From Anaerolineae bacterium (GTDB lineage Bacteria > Chloroflexota > Anaerolineae > DUEN01): a DNA stretch of 64,000 nucleotides. A program made the position numbers and the translations under genes. Each line of letters opens with the position of its first letter. Position 1 is the stretch's first letter. The notes under the pieces are model-generated. The model did not search any database. It saw only the letters and a list, made by a program, of their open reading frames with translations, and was not told the origin of the DNA. The stretch covers positions 1 to 64,000 of the forward strand of contig JANXBS010000017.1 of the NCBI GenBank assembly GCA_025060615.1, read 5' to 3'. Below are positions 52,709 to 61,717 of this stretch, piece after piece.

Positions 52709-54060
52709 CCTCTAAGGACCTCCATTTCAAACGCCTGCATAGAGTCGTGCAAAATCGCCATCATCTCGTCTATCTGCGCCTTCGTAGTGATGAGCGGCGG
52801 CGCCATGAGGATGGCATCGCCGGCCACGCCGCGCACCATGCCCGTACAAGGGTACGTCACCAGCCCGCGCTCGAAGGTCAGCCGATTAAACAGGTGTGCG
52901 ACCTCGCGCTGCGGCGGGAAAGGCTCCTTGGTCGCCTTATCGCGCACGAACTCGAAGCCCACCATCATGCCGCGGCCGCGCACATCACCTACGGTGCGGT
53001 ATTCGAGCAGACTTTGCAACTGTTGCAGGAAGTACTCGCCGACGACGCAGGCGTTTTCGACCAAGTTGTGCTTTTGGATATAACGGATGGTTTCAATCGC
53101 AGCCGTCATGCCGACAGCGCTGGCGTTCAAAGTATGGCCAGCGCGAAAGTGAGCGTTGGCAGCCCGCAGCGTCTCCCACAATTCGTTGCGCGCGATGACA
53201 GCCGCTACCGGATAGTGGCCACTAGTCAATGACTTGGAAAGGGCGATGATGTCAGGTGTGGTGTCCCAATGCTCGATTCCCCACCACTTGCCCGTGCGCC
53301 CCAATGCCGTCATCACCTCATCGGCGATGAAGAGGACATTATATCGGTCGCAGATCTGGCGGATGATCTGAAAGTAGCCATCCGGCGCCGGGCAGACGCC
53401 CAGTGCCGCTCCCACCACTGGCTCAGCGATGAACGCGGCCACATTCTCTGGCCCGGCTTGGCAGATGGCATCTTCCAGCACACGGGCGCAGAGCAGATTG
53501 CACTCCGGGTAGGTCTTCTCGAAATAGCAGCGGTAGCAGAACGCCGGCGGGATCTTGGGCATATCGCGAAACATCGGGGTGAACATCCTGCGCCGACCCG
53601 TGTGGCCGGAGATGCTCACCGAGAAGATATTATCGCCGTGAAACGCCTGCCAGCGGCCGATGATAATGTGCTTGGAGGGCTGCCCCTTGACGACCCAGTA
53701 CTGTCGAGCTAAGCGAGCAGCGTCGTCAGTAGCATCACTGCCGGTGACGGTCATCCAGACTTTGCAGTTGTGGCGCAACTCACCAGGTGCCAACTCGGCC
53801 AGGAGATCGGCCAGCTCCAACAGCTTTTCATTAGAGAAGACGTGAGCCGGATAGAAGGAATAGGCTTCAGCTTGCTTCGCCATAGCGGCAGGGATCTCCT
53901 TCACCCCGTGTCCTACGGACGTCACCACGGAGGAGCCGCCAGAGCCATCAATGTAACGTTTACCATTCGTATCCCAAAGGTAAATCCCCTCGGCCCGCGC
54001 GATGATGGGATAGGGCCAATCCCAACGGCGTTGCACCGCTACCTCGTTTGGTCTACTCAT
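52705..54060 (-). CDS. class III PLP-dependent aminotransferase
   Basis: A 451-residue transaminase of the ornithine/GABA/beta-alanine type. PLP-binding residues: TVTGSDATDDAARLARQYW near the phosphate, VLFIADEVMTALGRTG with the pyridine-binding Asp, and the Schiff-base lysine in DIIALSKSLTSGHYP (residue 276). These enzymes act on omega-amino groups, including amino-sugar and amine substrates. The ATG at 54060 follows AAGGAG at good distance; a GTG six bases earlier is less likely. It links nitrogen removal to the sugar and methyl genes around it. Confidence 0.92.
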   Translation of the reverse strand: MSRPNEVAVQRRWDWPYPIIARAEGIYLWDTNGKRYIDGSGGSSVVTSVGHGVKEIPAAMAKQAEAYSFYPAHVFSNEKLLELADLLAELAPGELRHNCKVWMTVTGSDATDDAARLARQYWVVKGQPSKHIIIGRWQAFHGDNIFSVSISGHTGRRRMFTPMFRDMPKIPPAFCYRCYFEKTYPECNLLCARVLEDAICQAGPENVAAFIAEPVVGAALGVCPAPDGYFQIIRQICDRYNVLFIADEVMTALGRTGKWWGIEHWDTTPDIIALSKSLTSGHYPVAAVIARNELWETLRAANAHFRAGHTLNASAVGMTAAIETIRYIQKHNLVENACVVGEYFLQQLQSLLEYRTVGDVRGRGMMVGFEFVRDKATKEPFPPQREVAHLFNRLTFERGLVTYPCTGMVRGVAGDAILMAPPLITTKAQIDEMMAILHDSMQAFEMEVLRG

Positions 54061-54079
54061 GTTCACGCACTCCTTAACA

Positions 54080-55531
54080 TTACTGAGTATAATCGCTGGT
54101 CGCTCTTTTCAGAGCGCGCTCTAATGCTGCATCGGCGCCGGGCGGCAAGGGAACCGGACCGGCCGTTGCGAGAATCTCCTCCACGCGTTCGTGAGCGACC
54201 TCGTGGATCATCTTCGCCCCGGCTTGTTCCCACTCCTGGATGGTCTGGCGGCGGAACAGGCGCGGGAAGAACAGTTCCCGGCGAAAATAGCGCACGGTAT
54301 GATCGTGACCGAGGAAGCTTCCCCCGTAACCCACCTCTCGGATTACATCTAAGGCCAGCGTATCTTCGTTGATTTCAATGCCGGCTAGGATGCGTCGGAT
54401 CATATGCACCAGCTCATCACAGATCACCACCATCTCTCGTGATCCGTATTGTCCCCAGGAGAGGGTCCCCAGGCTCTGGTTGAGGGTCATGCCCGCCAGC
54501 CCGTTAAGCAGCATGCTCATCATGGCTTCGCTGGCCGCCTCGGCATCTGGCACTTTCGCTTCGACACCGCCGCCCAGCCCATAGATGGGAAGTTGATAGT
54601 GACGAGCGATCTGAGCGGCAGCGATCTTGCCCAGGTTCTGCTCTGGGCTACCATACGTGCACTGTGTCGTAGCCATATCGAAGACGTCGGTGTCAGGCTT
54701 CAGGACGACAGGGGCCCCGGGGCAAACCAATTGCGTCAACGTCAGACCGAAAAGTACCTCGGCCAGGGTGAGGGCTAGCGTGCCGGCGACAGTGGCCGGG
54801 CCGGTAGCACCCATCAGAGGGCCGGGTGAGTACAAGATGGGCACCCCGGCCAGCACAGCGTCTACGATCCCCTCATTCATGACGGTAACCTTGAGTGGCG
54901 AGATCGGGGTGACGATCCCCATCACGCTAGGCTTCTGCCGCAGGGCCTCTTCTCCACCCGAAACCGCTGCCGTCATCTCTAGAAGGTGCTCTGTAAAGCG
55001 TCGATCGAGGATGTTGATGACCGTGGGCTTGGTGGTGTTACGGAAGATAGCATCAAAGTCGTGGAAGAAGATGTGGTTCGTTGGCATATCCGCCGACATG
55101 CACAGGGTCTGCACAAAGTCAATATTGGGGAGCGCATGCCCCAGGCGCGTGTTGAGGATCATGTCCTGCTTGGTGGGCTGGCGTGGGCGCCACAGATCGT
55201 AGTCAAAGAAGAGAGGCTCCGAGGTCCCGCCCATACCGTAATAGACGCGACCCGGCTCCAGGAGCAAGTCCATCGCTGGATCATTACGGCCGTATAGGAT
55301 AAATGAGCGTGGCGCCGATCGGATAGCCGTCTCGATCATGTCTGATGGCACGCGAATCACACGGGCTTCCCGATCTACCCAAGCACCACCCTTCTCGAAA
55401 AGATCGAGGAACAGGTCTGACTCGCTAAGGACACCCGGGTTCTCCAACAGGGAAAGCGCGGCCTGATGTACCTGTTCAACTTGGCTTTCTGTCAGGATGT
55501 TTAGCATACCACCCTTCATACCAGTTTTCAT
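54080..55531 (-). CDS. MttB-family methyltransferase (non-pyrrolysine)
   Basis: A 483-residue protein of the trimethylamine methyltransferase (MttB) superfamily. Typical parts: MNILTESQVEQVHQAAL-like opening, VYYGMGGTSEPLFFDYD, and SFLGHDHTVRYFRRELFFPR near the end. The frame runs full length with no in-frame TAG, so it belongs to the pyrrolysine-free group, whose studied members demethylate quaternary amines such as glycine betaine, proline betaine or carnitine. The ATG at 55531 follows GAGAGGG. A second, diverged homologue lies directly upstream. Confidence 0.9.
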   Translation of the reverse strand: MKTGMKGGMLNILTESQVEQVHQAALSLLENPGVLSESDLFLDLFEKGGAWVDREARVIRVPSDMIETAIRSAPRSFILYGRNDPAMDLLLEPGRVYYGMGGTSEPLFFDYDLWRPRQPTKQDMILNTRLGHALPNIDFVQTLCMSADMPTNHIFFHDFDAIFRNTTKPTVINILDRRFTEHLLEMTAAVSGGEEALRQKPSVMGIVTPISPLKVTVMNEGIVDAVLAGVPILYSPGPLMGATGPATVAGTLALTLAEVLFGLTLTQLVCPGAPVVLKPDTDVFDMATTQCTYGSPEQNLGKIAAAQIARHYQLPIYGLGGGVEAKVPDAEAASEAMMSMLLNGLAGMTLNQSLGTLSWGQYGSREMVVICDELVHMIRRILAGIEINEDTLALDVIREVGYGGSFLGHDHTVRYFRRELFFPRLFRRQTIQEWEQAGAKMIHEVAHERVEEILATAGPVPLPPGADAALERALKRATSDYTQ

Positions 55532-55594
55532 GGAAGCCCTCTCTTTGTTGTTCAGCGCATGCGGATGACAACAGGATGGGTCAGTCACTCTCCT

Positions 55595-57037
55595 TCACTC
55601 GTTGCACAACATGGACAGATACGGCGCGTCCGGATCGCCGCCCAACTTCTGCCACGCTTCCGCGAAAATGCGCCGCACTTCGCAGATGGCATCTGCAGGT
55701 GGCTTGTATGCATAGCTGGCCAAACGGCCCAGGATCTCCTCGCGGGCGCGTTGACGCGCTGTCTTCCCATATCCTCCCTGGAACGTATGCCACGTCGTAC
55801 GGTCCAGGATGCGCGGGAACCAGTAAGTCGAACGATAGTGATCTAAGGTTGTGTTTGCACTAACGTAGCCTCCAGAGACTCCTTCGCGGATTTCCTCAAT
55901 CCAGCAGTTGGGATCGGTAGGTGGAATACCGCGAGCCAGTTGCTCCAGGGCGTCTCGTAGCTCAACATCGGCGACCATCTGCTCAGGGCTGAAGATATCA
56001 TCGAAGCTGAGCACCCCAGCGTAGTGCAGATCATCGCACCCGGTCAAGACGCCAAACGTCCCTGCCATCGCCTTTTCCATACCAGCCTGCAGGCCCGGAC
56101 GCTTAGCTTGCGTGCCTAGCATCATCGAATAGCCAGCCGCAGGGTTGTAAAAGCGAGTGACCTGGCTACTGGCCCAGAACATCCACGCACACTCAGGCAT
56201 TCCACCTACAATGGCCAGTGTGTGCAGATCAAACGGGAACATACCCACGGTGAAATGTACCGGCTTGCCACCACTCACGATGTGAAGCGTCACAGCACCA
56301 CCTAATGCCTCAGCGATTGAGAGCACCCATGCAGAGCGGGGATGGATCGGCGCGGAAGCTCCGACAGCCGGATAAGTGGTGACCCAAAACCGTTGCCAAC
56401 GATCGGCAAACTGTACAGCAATGTCGAACTCGTACCCCGCTAATCGGAGTGGACTAACCGGAAACATACCAGCACTGACAATAGGTCGTCCCATCGTCTC
56501 TGCCATAGCTAGCAAATACGGCAAGGCCTCTGGTGGATGCAGGGTGTGCAACGTAGGAGGACCATCTAGGAATTCAGCACCGATCCGGTACTCCATGATC
56601 GCTTGCAGTTGTTGAGGCACATCGCGCGGCACACCTGGCACATAGCTGCCAATCCCAACATCCCGCATGACCTCGACGCATTTAGTCGCCTCGATCAGAT
56701 AGGCCGTGGACATCAATGTGATTTCATCAGTATGTGGGCTGTGATAGTACTGGCACATGTCGCCGACCCCAATAGTAAGACGGCCATCGGACGGGCGATT
56801 GGGCGCAGGCTGCCATGTTTGACGGATCGAGGCGAGTTGTCTTTCGACAAAAGCAGGCTCGAAAAAGGCGCGGTTCCCCGTGATATGGACTCCCTCCTTT
56901 GCCAGGGCATCCAATGCTTTTTCATTAGCGACTTCCAGGCCGATCTCGTGCAGCACCCTTAAGGCTGCGCAGTGCATACGCTCAATCTCGTCGGTGGTAA
57001 AATGAACCAACCCAGCAACAGTCTCAGCGAGCCACAC
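55595..57037 (-). CDS. second, diverged MttB-family protein
   Basis: A protein of about 480 residues, related to the MttB family along its length: LVHFTTDEIERMHCAALRVL at the start, MCQYYHSPHTDEITLMSTAY, and VSANTTLDHYRSTYWFPRI near the end. Similarity to the neighbouring MttB protein is low, so the pair probably has different partners or forms a heteromer. No in-frame TAG. The GTG at 57037 has GGGAGG at good spacing; a TTG at 57067 would add ten residues. Confidence 0.8.
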   Translation of the reverse strand: MWLAETVAGLVHFTTDEIERMHCAALRVLHEIGLEVANEKALDALAKEGVHITGNRAFFEPAFVERQLASIRQTWQPAPNRPSDGRLTIGVGDMCQYYHSPHTDEITLMSTAYLIEATKCVEVMRDVGIGSYVPGVPRDVPQQLQAIMEYRIGAEFLDGPPTLHTLHPPEALPYLLAMAETMGRPIVSAGMFPVSPLRLAGYEFDIAVQFADRWQRFWVTTYPAVGASAPIHPRSAWVLSIAEALGGAVTLHIVSGGKPVHFTVGMFPFDLHTLAIVGGMPECAWMFWASSQVTRFYNPAAGYSMMLGTQAKRPGLQAGMEKAMAGTFGVLTGCDDLHYAGVLSFDDIFSPEQMVADVELRDALEQLARGIPPTDPNCWIEEIREGVSGGYVSANTTLDHYRSTYWFPRILDRTTWHTFQGGYGKTARQRAREEILGRLASYAYKPPADAICEVRRIFAEAWQKLGGDPDAPYLSMLCNE

Positions 57038-57136
57038 TTGTGCGCCCTCCCAAATGACATGGGTCAAAACCAGCCTCTGATACTTACCAGCAGAGCTAAG
57101 GTGGCCAGCCTACCGTGCAAGCTCCCTCAGAATCGC

Positions 57137-58012
57137 TCAGCCTTTGAGCCCCGTGGTCACGATTCCCTGCACGATGAACCTCTGAGCCAGGAAGAACAGG
57201 AGGATGCAAGGTGCCACAAACATCACACTGGCAGCCATCTGAAGCGAAAGTTCACCCCCACCGCGGAACGAGCGTAGGTAGTTCACCCCCAGGGCCAGCG
57301 TGTACATGTTGCTATCGCTCAAATAGATGAGAGGGTTAAGGAAATCATTCCAGTTGTACATGAACGAGAAGATCGCCACTGTCGCCAGGGCTGGCTTGGA
57401 CAAGGGCAAAATGATCCGCCGGTAGATCAGGAACTCGCTGGCGCCGTCCACCTTAGCCGCCTCGTCCAGTTCCAGGTTGATGGTCAAGAAGAACTGTCGC
57501 AGCAAGAAGATGGAAAATGCCGGCCCGAAGTAGGGGGGGAGGACGAGAGGCAGAAACGTGTTCACCAGATGCAACAACTTGAACATGATGAAAGTGGGCA
57601 CCATCGTCACGGGGTAGGGGATCATCATCGTCGCCAGGACAACGACGAACAAGACATCGCGGCCGGGAAATCGCAAGCGTGCGAAGGAATACGCTACGAG
57701 CGATGCTGACAAAACCTCACCGATCACCGCTAGGCTAGTCACGATCACACTGTTCTTGAAAAAGGTTAGGAACGGTATTAACCGGAACACATGTGGGTAA
57801 TTGTCCCATACGAACACCCTGGGGATAAATTCGGGCGGGAACTTGATACCTGCACCAGGAGGCTTTAGTGAGGATGAGAGCGTCCACAGGAAAGGCAACA
57901 AGATGGCCATGCCTAGGATGCTTAGCAGTGTGTAGATGAAAGCCTGACGGATTGCCCTTCTCACGATCCGTTGCCAGGAACGCCTTCGTCGGCCAATGGA
58001 AACCGTAGCCAT
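57137..58012 (-). CDS. sugar ABC transporter permease (MalG-like)
   Basis: A 291-residue CUT1 permease. First helix: FIYTLLSILGMAILLPFLW. The EAA loop is DEAAKVDGASEFLIYRRIIL, and the end has the normal GIVTTGLKG tail. Its ATG overlaps the stop of the partner permease. No ATPase gene is present in the cluster. Confidence 0.93.
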   Translation of the reverse strand: MATVSIGRRRRSWQRIVRRAIRQAFIYTLLSILGMAILLPFLWTLSSSLKPPGAGIKFPPEFIPRVFVWDNYPHVFRLIPFLTFFKNSVIVTSLAVIGEVLSASLVAYSFARLRFPGRDVLFVVVLATMMIPYPVTMVPTFIMFKLLHLVNTFLPLVLPPYFGPAFSIFLLRQFFLTINLELDEAAKVDGASEFLIYRRIILPLSKPALATVAIFSFMYNWNDFLNPLIYLSDSNMYTLALGVNYLRSFRGGGELSLQMAASVMFVAPCILLFFLAQRFIVQGIVTTGLKG

Positions 58013-58965
58013 CAGCGACCTCTTCCGAAACTACCCTCGTAATGCACCCACAGCGTGGAAGAACGCAGCAAGATCAGGGTACAGGCCATGATGATCAAAA
58101 ACAGAATCCAGGCCATCGCCGAAGCATATCCCATTTCGAACCAGTTAAAGGCGTTTTTATACAAGTAGAGCAAATAGAACAGCGTTGCATTAGCAGGGCC
58201 ACCGCCGGTCATAATGTACGATTGTGTAAAGGTCTGGAACGTGCCGATCACGCCCATGATGAACACGAACAGAAGAGCTGGAGAGATCATAGGCAATGTG
58301 ATCTTCCAGAAGCGCTGCCAGCTTCCAGCGCCATCTATCTCGGCTGCCTCGTAAAGGGACTGAGGAACTCCTTGTAAGGCTGCCAAGAAGATGACCACAT
58401 TGCCACCGATCCCCCAGAGGCTCATCAGGACGAAGGCCCAGAGAGCCCATCGAGGACTGCCCAACCAGTTCGGCCCTGGAATCCCCACTAGCGATAGCAG
58501 ATAATTCAGGACACCGAACCGGAAGTTGAAAATCCAAGCGAAGACAATCGCAACAGCCACGCCGGAGATAACAGAAGGCAAGTAAAAAATGGTCCGAAAC
58601 AGCCCAGAGGCGACGATCTTCTGATTGAGCAACACAGCCACTCCCAGCGCTGCCGCGATCCCCAGCGGCACGCTGATCGCGGTATAGACGACCGTCACCT
58701 TCAGCGAGTGGTAAAAAAGCTCATCGGTGAACATGCGCTGGTAATTCGCGAGCCCTATCCATAGCGGCGCTTGAATCACCTTGTACTGTGTGAAGCTGAG
58801 ATAGAGCGAGGCGATCATCGGGCCAGCCAGGAAGATCACGAATCCGAGAATCCACGGGCTGAGAAAAAGGTAACCTATCAGGGATTCACGTTGGCGATTG
58901 GTCAGGCGAAATAGCCGGCGACGGGCCACGACGGATGGCCTCGGCTCTACTTCCACGCCCATCAT
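58012..58965 (-). CDS. sugar ABC transporter permease (MalF-like)
   Basis: A 317-residue CUT1 permease with the opening LIGYLFLSPWILGFVIFLAG, a periplasmic loop and the EAA loop YEAAEIDGAGSWQRFWKITL. The ATG at 58965 follows GGAGGAAAAGGACAG; the longer frame to 59067 has no ribosome site. It is separated from the beta-propeller gene by 185 bases that show no clear signal. Confidence 0.93.
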   Translation of the reverse strand: MMGVEVEPRPSVVARRRLFRLTNRQRESLIGYLFLSPWILGFVIFLAGPMIASLYLSFTQYKVIQAPLWIGLANYQRMFTDELFYHSLKVTVVYTAISVPLGIAAALGVAVLLNQKIVASGLFRTIFYLPSVISGVAVAIVFAWIFNFRFGVLNYLLSLVGIPGPNWLGSPRWALWAFVLMSLWGIGGNVVIFLAALQGVPQSLYEAAEIDGAGSWQRFWKITLPMISPALLFVFIMGVIGTFQTFTQSYIMTGGGPANATLFYLLYLYKNAFNWFEMGYASAMAWILFLIIMACTLILLRSSTLWVHYEGSFGRGR

Positions 58966-59150
58966 CTGTCCTTTTCCTCCCAGACTCCACCTGGCGGCTG
59001 ATTGGCTCCGGAAGGAAACACTCTCCGCACCACTTCTGCGGGTTTCCTTATCTACTCTCCTCAACATCCTCTTGTCCTTTTCATCCCCATTCGGAAAAGA
59101 GGAAAGTGAAGAGCGCTATAGATTATAGATAAGGCTATTAGGTGGTCTCA

Positions 59151-60119
59151 TCAGCGCGAGAATTCGATTTCGTATTCGGATATGCCACGCATGAAGAATC
59201 GAGCGCGTTGACCGGCCAGTTTGTCAGTGCCTTTTACTCCATCGTCCAAGCCTATAACTTGTGGATACCAGGCTCCTCCATCCAGCACCTTCAGCGGTTG
59301 TGACCATGAGAGAGGATCCGCCAGATCCGATGAGAAGCTTATGTAAATCCCCTCTTGAATCCAACCTGCCCCACGGGCCCTGTTGAGAAGCATCACATAT
59401 TGCTGCAGGTATACGTTCCAGTGTACGGACGGCCCCCAGAACGCATCACAGTCATCCCGCTCCCACTCGGTGAAGACGTCAAATATCGGGGTCACGCGCC
59501 CACCTAGCCCGGGCTCCATCCACTCTCCTTGATGCCACTTCCAGACATGGCCCACCGGATTGTCCCGATGCTTCCACTCCATCCGGGCTATAGCAATCCC
59601 CTGCTCTTTGGGGTTGCCTGCATAGTTCGCAAACAGGAAATACAAATAGCGTTGCTCCGGATCAAGAAACACGCAGAAATCACCATGTCCTCCAGCGAAG
59701 TACTTGTTCTTCGCGTCGCATCGGAGTGTCTCGGGTCTCGCTTCCAATACGAAACCAAGGTCAGTCCACGTGGCTCCGTTGTCGACCGACCGCGCTGCTC
59801 CGATCTTGGGGGCGGTCAGGTTGGTTCCAGGACAAAGCCCGAGCGGTTCATGGTGGTACCATCCATATAGCGTTCCATCATCTGCACGCCATACCGCCTC
59901 TATCCATCGGCCACCGTTTAGCGTGTTATCGAAGGTAACCGGTTCCGCCGGCCCCAGATCGAACAAACTCGGCCCACTGGCGCGATATGGATGGCCGGCA
60001 GAGTTAAACAGGTAGAGCACATCTCCGTCCCAAAAAGCAGGGCTGTTGGAATCGGTAGCCGCCGGGAACTGAATCCGAGATACAGAATGCAAACGAACAC
60101 CAGGAAGTCTGTTGTCCAT
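59151..60119 (-). CDS. predicted beta-propeller protein, glycosidase-like
   Basis: A 322-residue protein without a signal peptide. Repeated aromatic and acidic strands (SPAFWDGDVLYLFNSAG, RWIEAVWRADDGTLYGWYHH, DNGATWTDLGF, DAFWGPSVHWNVYLQQYVML) suggest a five-bladed propeller like that of families GH43, GH32 or GH117. A firm family cannot be given and the catalytic acids are not assigned. It lies between the binding protein and permease genes, an unusual place for an enzyme. The ATG at 60119 follows AGAGGG; 60125 is an alternative start. Confidence 0.65.
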   Translation of the reverse strand: MDNRLPGVRLHSVSRIQFPAATDSNSPAFWDGDVLYLFNSAGHPYRASGPSLFDLGPAEPVTFDNTLNGGRWIEAVWRADDGTLYGWYHHEPLGLCPGTNLTAPKIGAARSVDNGATWTDLGFVLEARPETLRCDAKNKYFAGGHGDFCVFLDPEQRYLYFLFANYAGNPKEQGIAIARMEWKHRDNPVGHVWKWHQGEWMEPGLGGRVTPIFDVFTEWERDDCDAFWGPSVHWNVYLQQYVMLLNRARGAGWIQEGIYISFSSDLADPLSWSQPLKVLDGGAWYPQVIGLDDGVKGTDKLAGQRARFFMRGISEYEIEFSR

Positions 60120-60172
60120 TTTCATCCCTCTTTTTGCAAGCTTTTCGAAGACCATATTGCTGCTTGAGTATC

Positions 60173-60244
60173 TTCAGACTTCCGAGGCCTTAATGGGCGG
60201 TGCCATCTCTGAAAATGGCTCCTCCCAAGCCTCGGAAGTCTGAA
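60173..60244 (-). promoter_or_regulatory. long compound hairpin behind the sugar-binding protein gene
   Basis: Exact 16-base arms (60173-60188 and 60229-60244) enclose 40 bases with a second small hairpin (GCCAT/ATGGC, 60202-60219). On the coding strand it follows the binding protein stop by 28 bases and precedes the beta-propeller gene by 53. It resembles, in place and size, the hairpin at 21974, and no strong T-run follows. Confidence 0.75.
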
Positions 60245-60272
60245 CAAGAAAACGCAAGGAAGCAGAGCACTT

Positions 60273-61646
60273 CTATGCCCGTGCCAACTCTTCGTCCACT
60301 TTAGGACAAGCAGCTGCAGCGGCCTCAGCAGCCGTTTTCTCTCCTGTAAACACTAAGTCCAGCTCAGCTTGAATCAATCCGCTGATCTTGTCCCATTTGG
60401 CTCCTGCACCGGGGATGCGAAACCGATCCGGCTCTGTCGCTATGACTATCAATGGCTCGTAACCGAGCTCCTTGTTCGTCTCGGTGTTAAATGTGTCTAG
60501 CAATTGCCTAAGCGGTGGGATAGTGGGGGTGGCTGGGTCAATAGTGCGGTTCAGGATGAAGTCCCGCATGTACAACCACCCGATATTCGGCTTCTTGGTC
60601 TGGGATGACATAGACCAGCACCAGAAGTGCTCATACCAGATGCGGCCACCGTTGTTTGCCCTAGGCGAAAGCACCGCCTTCCAGTTTAGGCCCTGTTTCC
60701 TCGCCTCTTTCAGTTGCCCTACATCCCATGTGTTACCAAGATACATGGAGACCATTCCGGTCTGGAAGGAATTCAAGCTGCCCTGCATTGCCTGCAGTTC
60801 GGCAGTGGGAATGGCCACTTTATCTACGTTCACCAGGTCGGCCCAGTATTGGATGGCCTCTATAGCTGCCGCCTCGGTTAACGTGCACTTGGTCTCGTCT
60901 TTATTGAAGACGTCGCCGCCATTTGACCAGATCCAATACAGCCACGGCACGAACCAAAGGTCGAAAACCAATCCCCACTGTTCCGGCGTTCCGTCGCCGT
61001 TGCTGTCCACTGTGAGCGCCTTCGCCGTCGCCCTTAAGTCGTCCCATTTCCATTCCGAGTTGGGATCCGGCAGGCCAGCCTTCTGGAAATGGTCAACGTT
61101 GTAGTAGACCGAGATCGGACCGGGCATGAAGCCGATGGAAAAGGCGTAGACGCTGTCTTGCCAGCTCCCTCCCAGCTTGGCCGCGGGCAACAGGTCATCC
61201 TTCTTGACCTTGTCATCCCTCTCGAAAAACGGATCTAGGTTCAGGAGCACGCCATTGGCAGCATAGGGCTGCACGTAGCCCTCCCACATGTCGAACAGGT
61301 CAGGCGGCGTGCCAGCAGCAATGAGGGTTTGTAACTTTTCGAAGTAGTTCTGCCCGGCCGGCAGCAGCTCCTGGACGACCTGGACGCCAGGATACGTCTC
61401 CATGAAAGAAGCATTGAACTTCTCGCGTAGCTCCACTTCTGGAGGCGTGTAGCAGCAAACGAAGACCTTTAGTTCCCCTCCTTCATAACTAGTGGATTGG
61501 GCCTCTGCGCCCACCTTTTCCTCAGCAGCAGGTTGGGATACCTCGGTTGCAGGCGCACAGGCGGAGAGAAATAGACCGGCAGAGCCAATCCACATCCATT
61601 TCAGCATCTGCCGACGAGATAACGGTTGCGAAAACAGACCAGACAT
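60273..61646 (-). CDS. sugar ABC transporter substrate-binding lipoprotein with Tat-type signal
   Basis: A 457-residue family 1 solute-binding protein. The signal carries a twin-arginine motif (LSRRQMLKWMW) and a lipobox (LSAC). The mature part shows LREKFNASFMETYPGVQVVQ and ISVYYNVDHFQKAGLPDPNS. The ATG at 61646 follows AAAGGAGGAG; the open frame to 61817 overlaps the glycosidase gene and is discounted. It is the uptake sensor for the catabolic locus. The ligand is not known. Confidence 0.92.
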   Translation of the reverse strand: MSGLFSQPLSRRQMLKWMWIGSAGLFLSACAPATEVSQPAAEEKVGAEAQSTSYEGGELKVFVCCYTPPEVELREKFNASFMETYPGVQVVQELLPAGQNYFEKLQTLIAAGTPPDLFDMWEGYVQPYAANGVLLNLDPFFERDDKVKKDDLLPAAKLGGSWQDSVYAFSIGFMPGPISVYYNVDHFQKAGLPDPNSEWKWDDLRATAKALTVDSNGDGTPEQWGLVFDLWFVPWLYWIWSNGGDVFNKDETKCTLTEAAAIEAIQYWADLVNVDKVAIPTAELQAMQGSLNSFQTGMVSMYLGNTWDVGQLKEARKQGLNWKAVLSPRANNGGRIWYEHFWCWSMSSQTKKPNIGWLYMRDFILNRTIDPATPTIPPLRQLLDTFNTETNKELGYEPLIVIATEPDRFRIPGAGAKWDKISGLIQAELDLVFTGEKTAAEAAAAACPKVDEELARA

Positions 61647-61717
61647 GTCTCCTCCTTTACTAGCGGGGCCAATCCCCAAAAGCTCGAATTTGCCTTTGTA
61701 ACCCGCATATCTGCAGC

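Noticed and set aside
54080-57037. Pyrrolysine-containing MttB proteins
   Set aside because: Both frames are full length without an internal TAG, and no pyl gene was seen.
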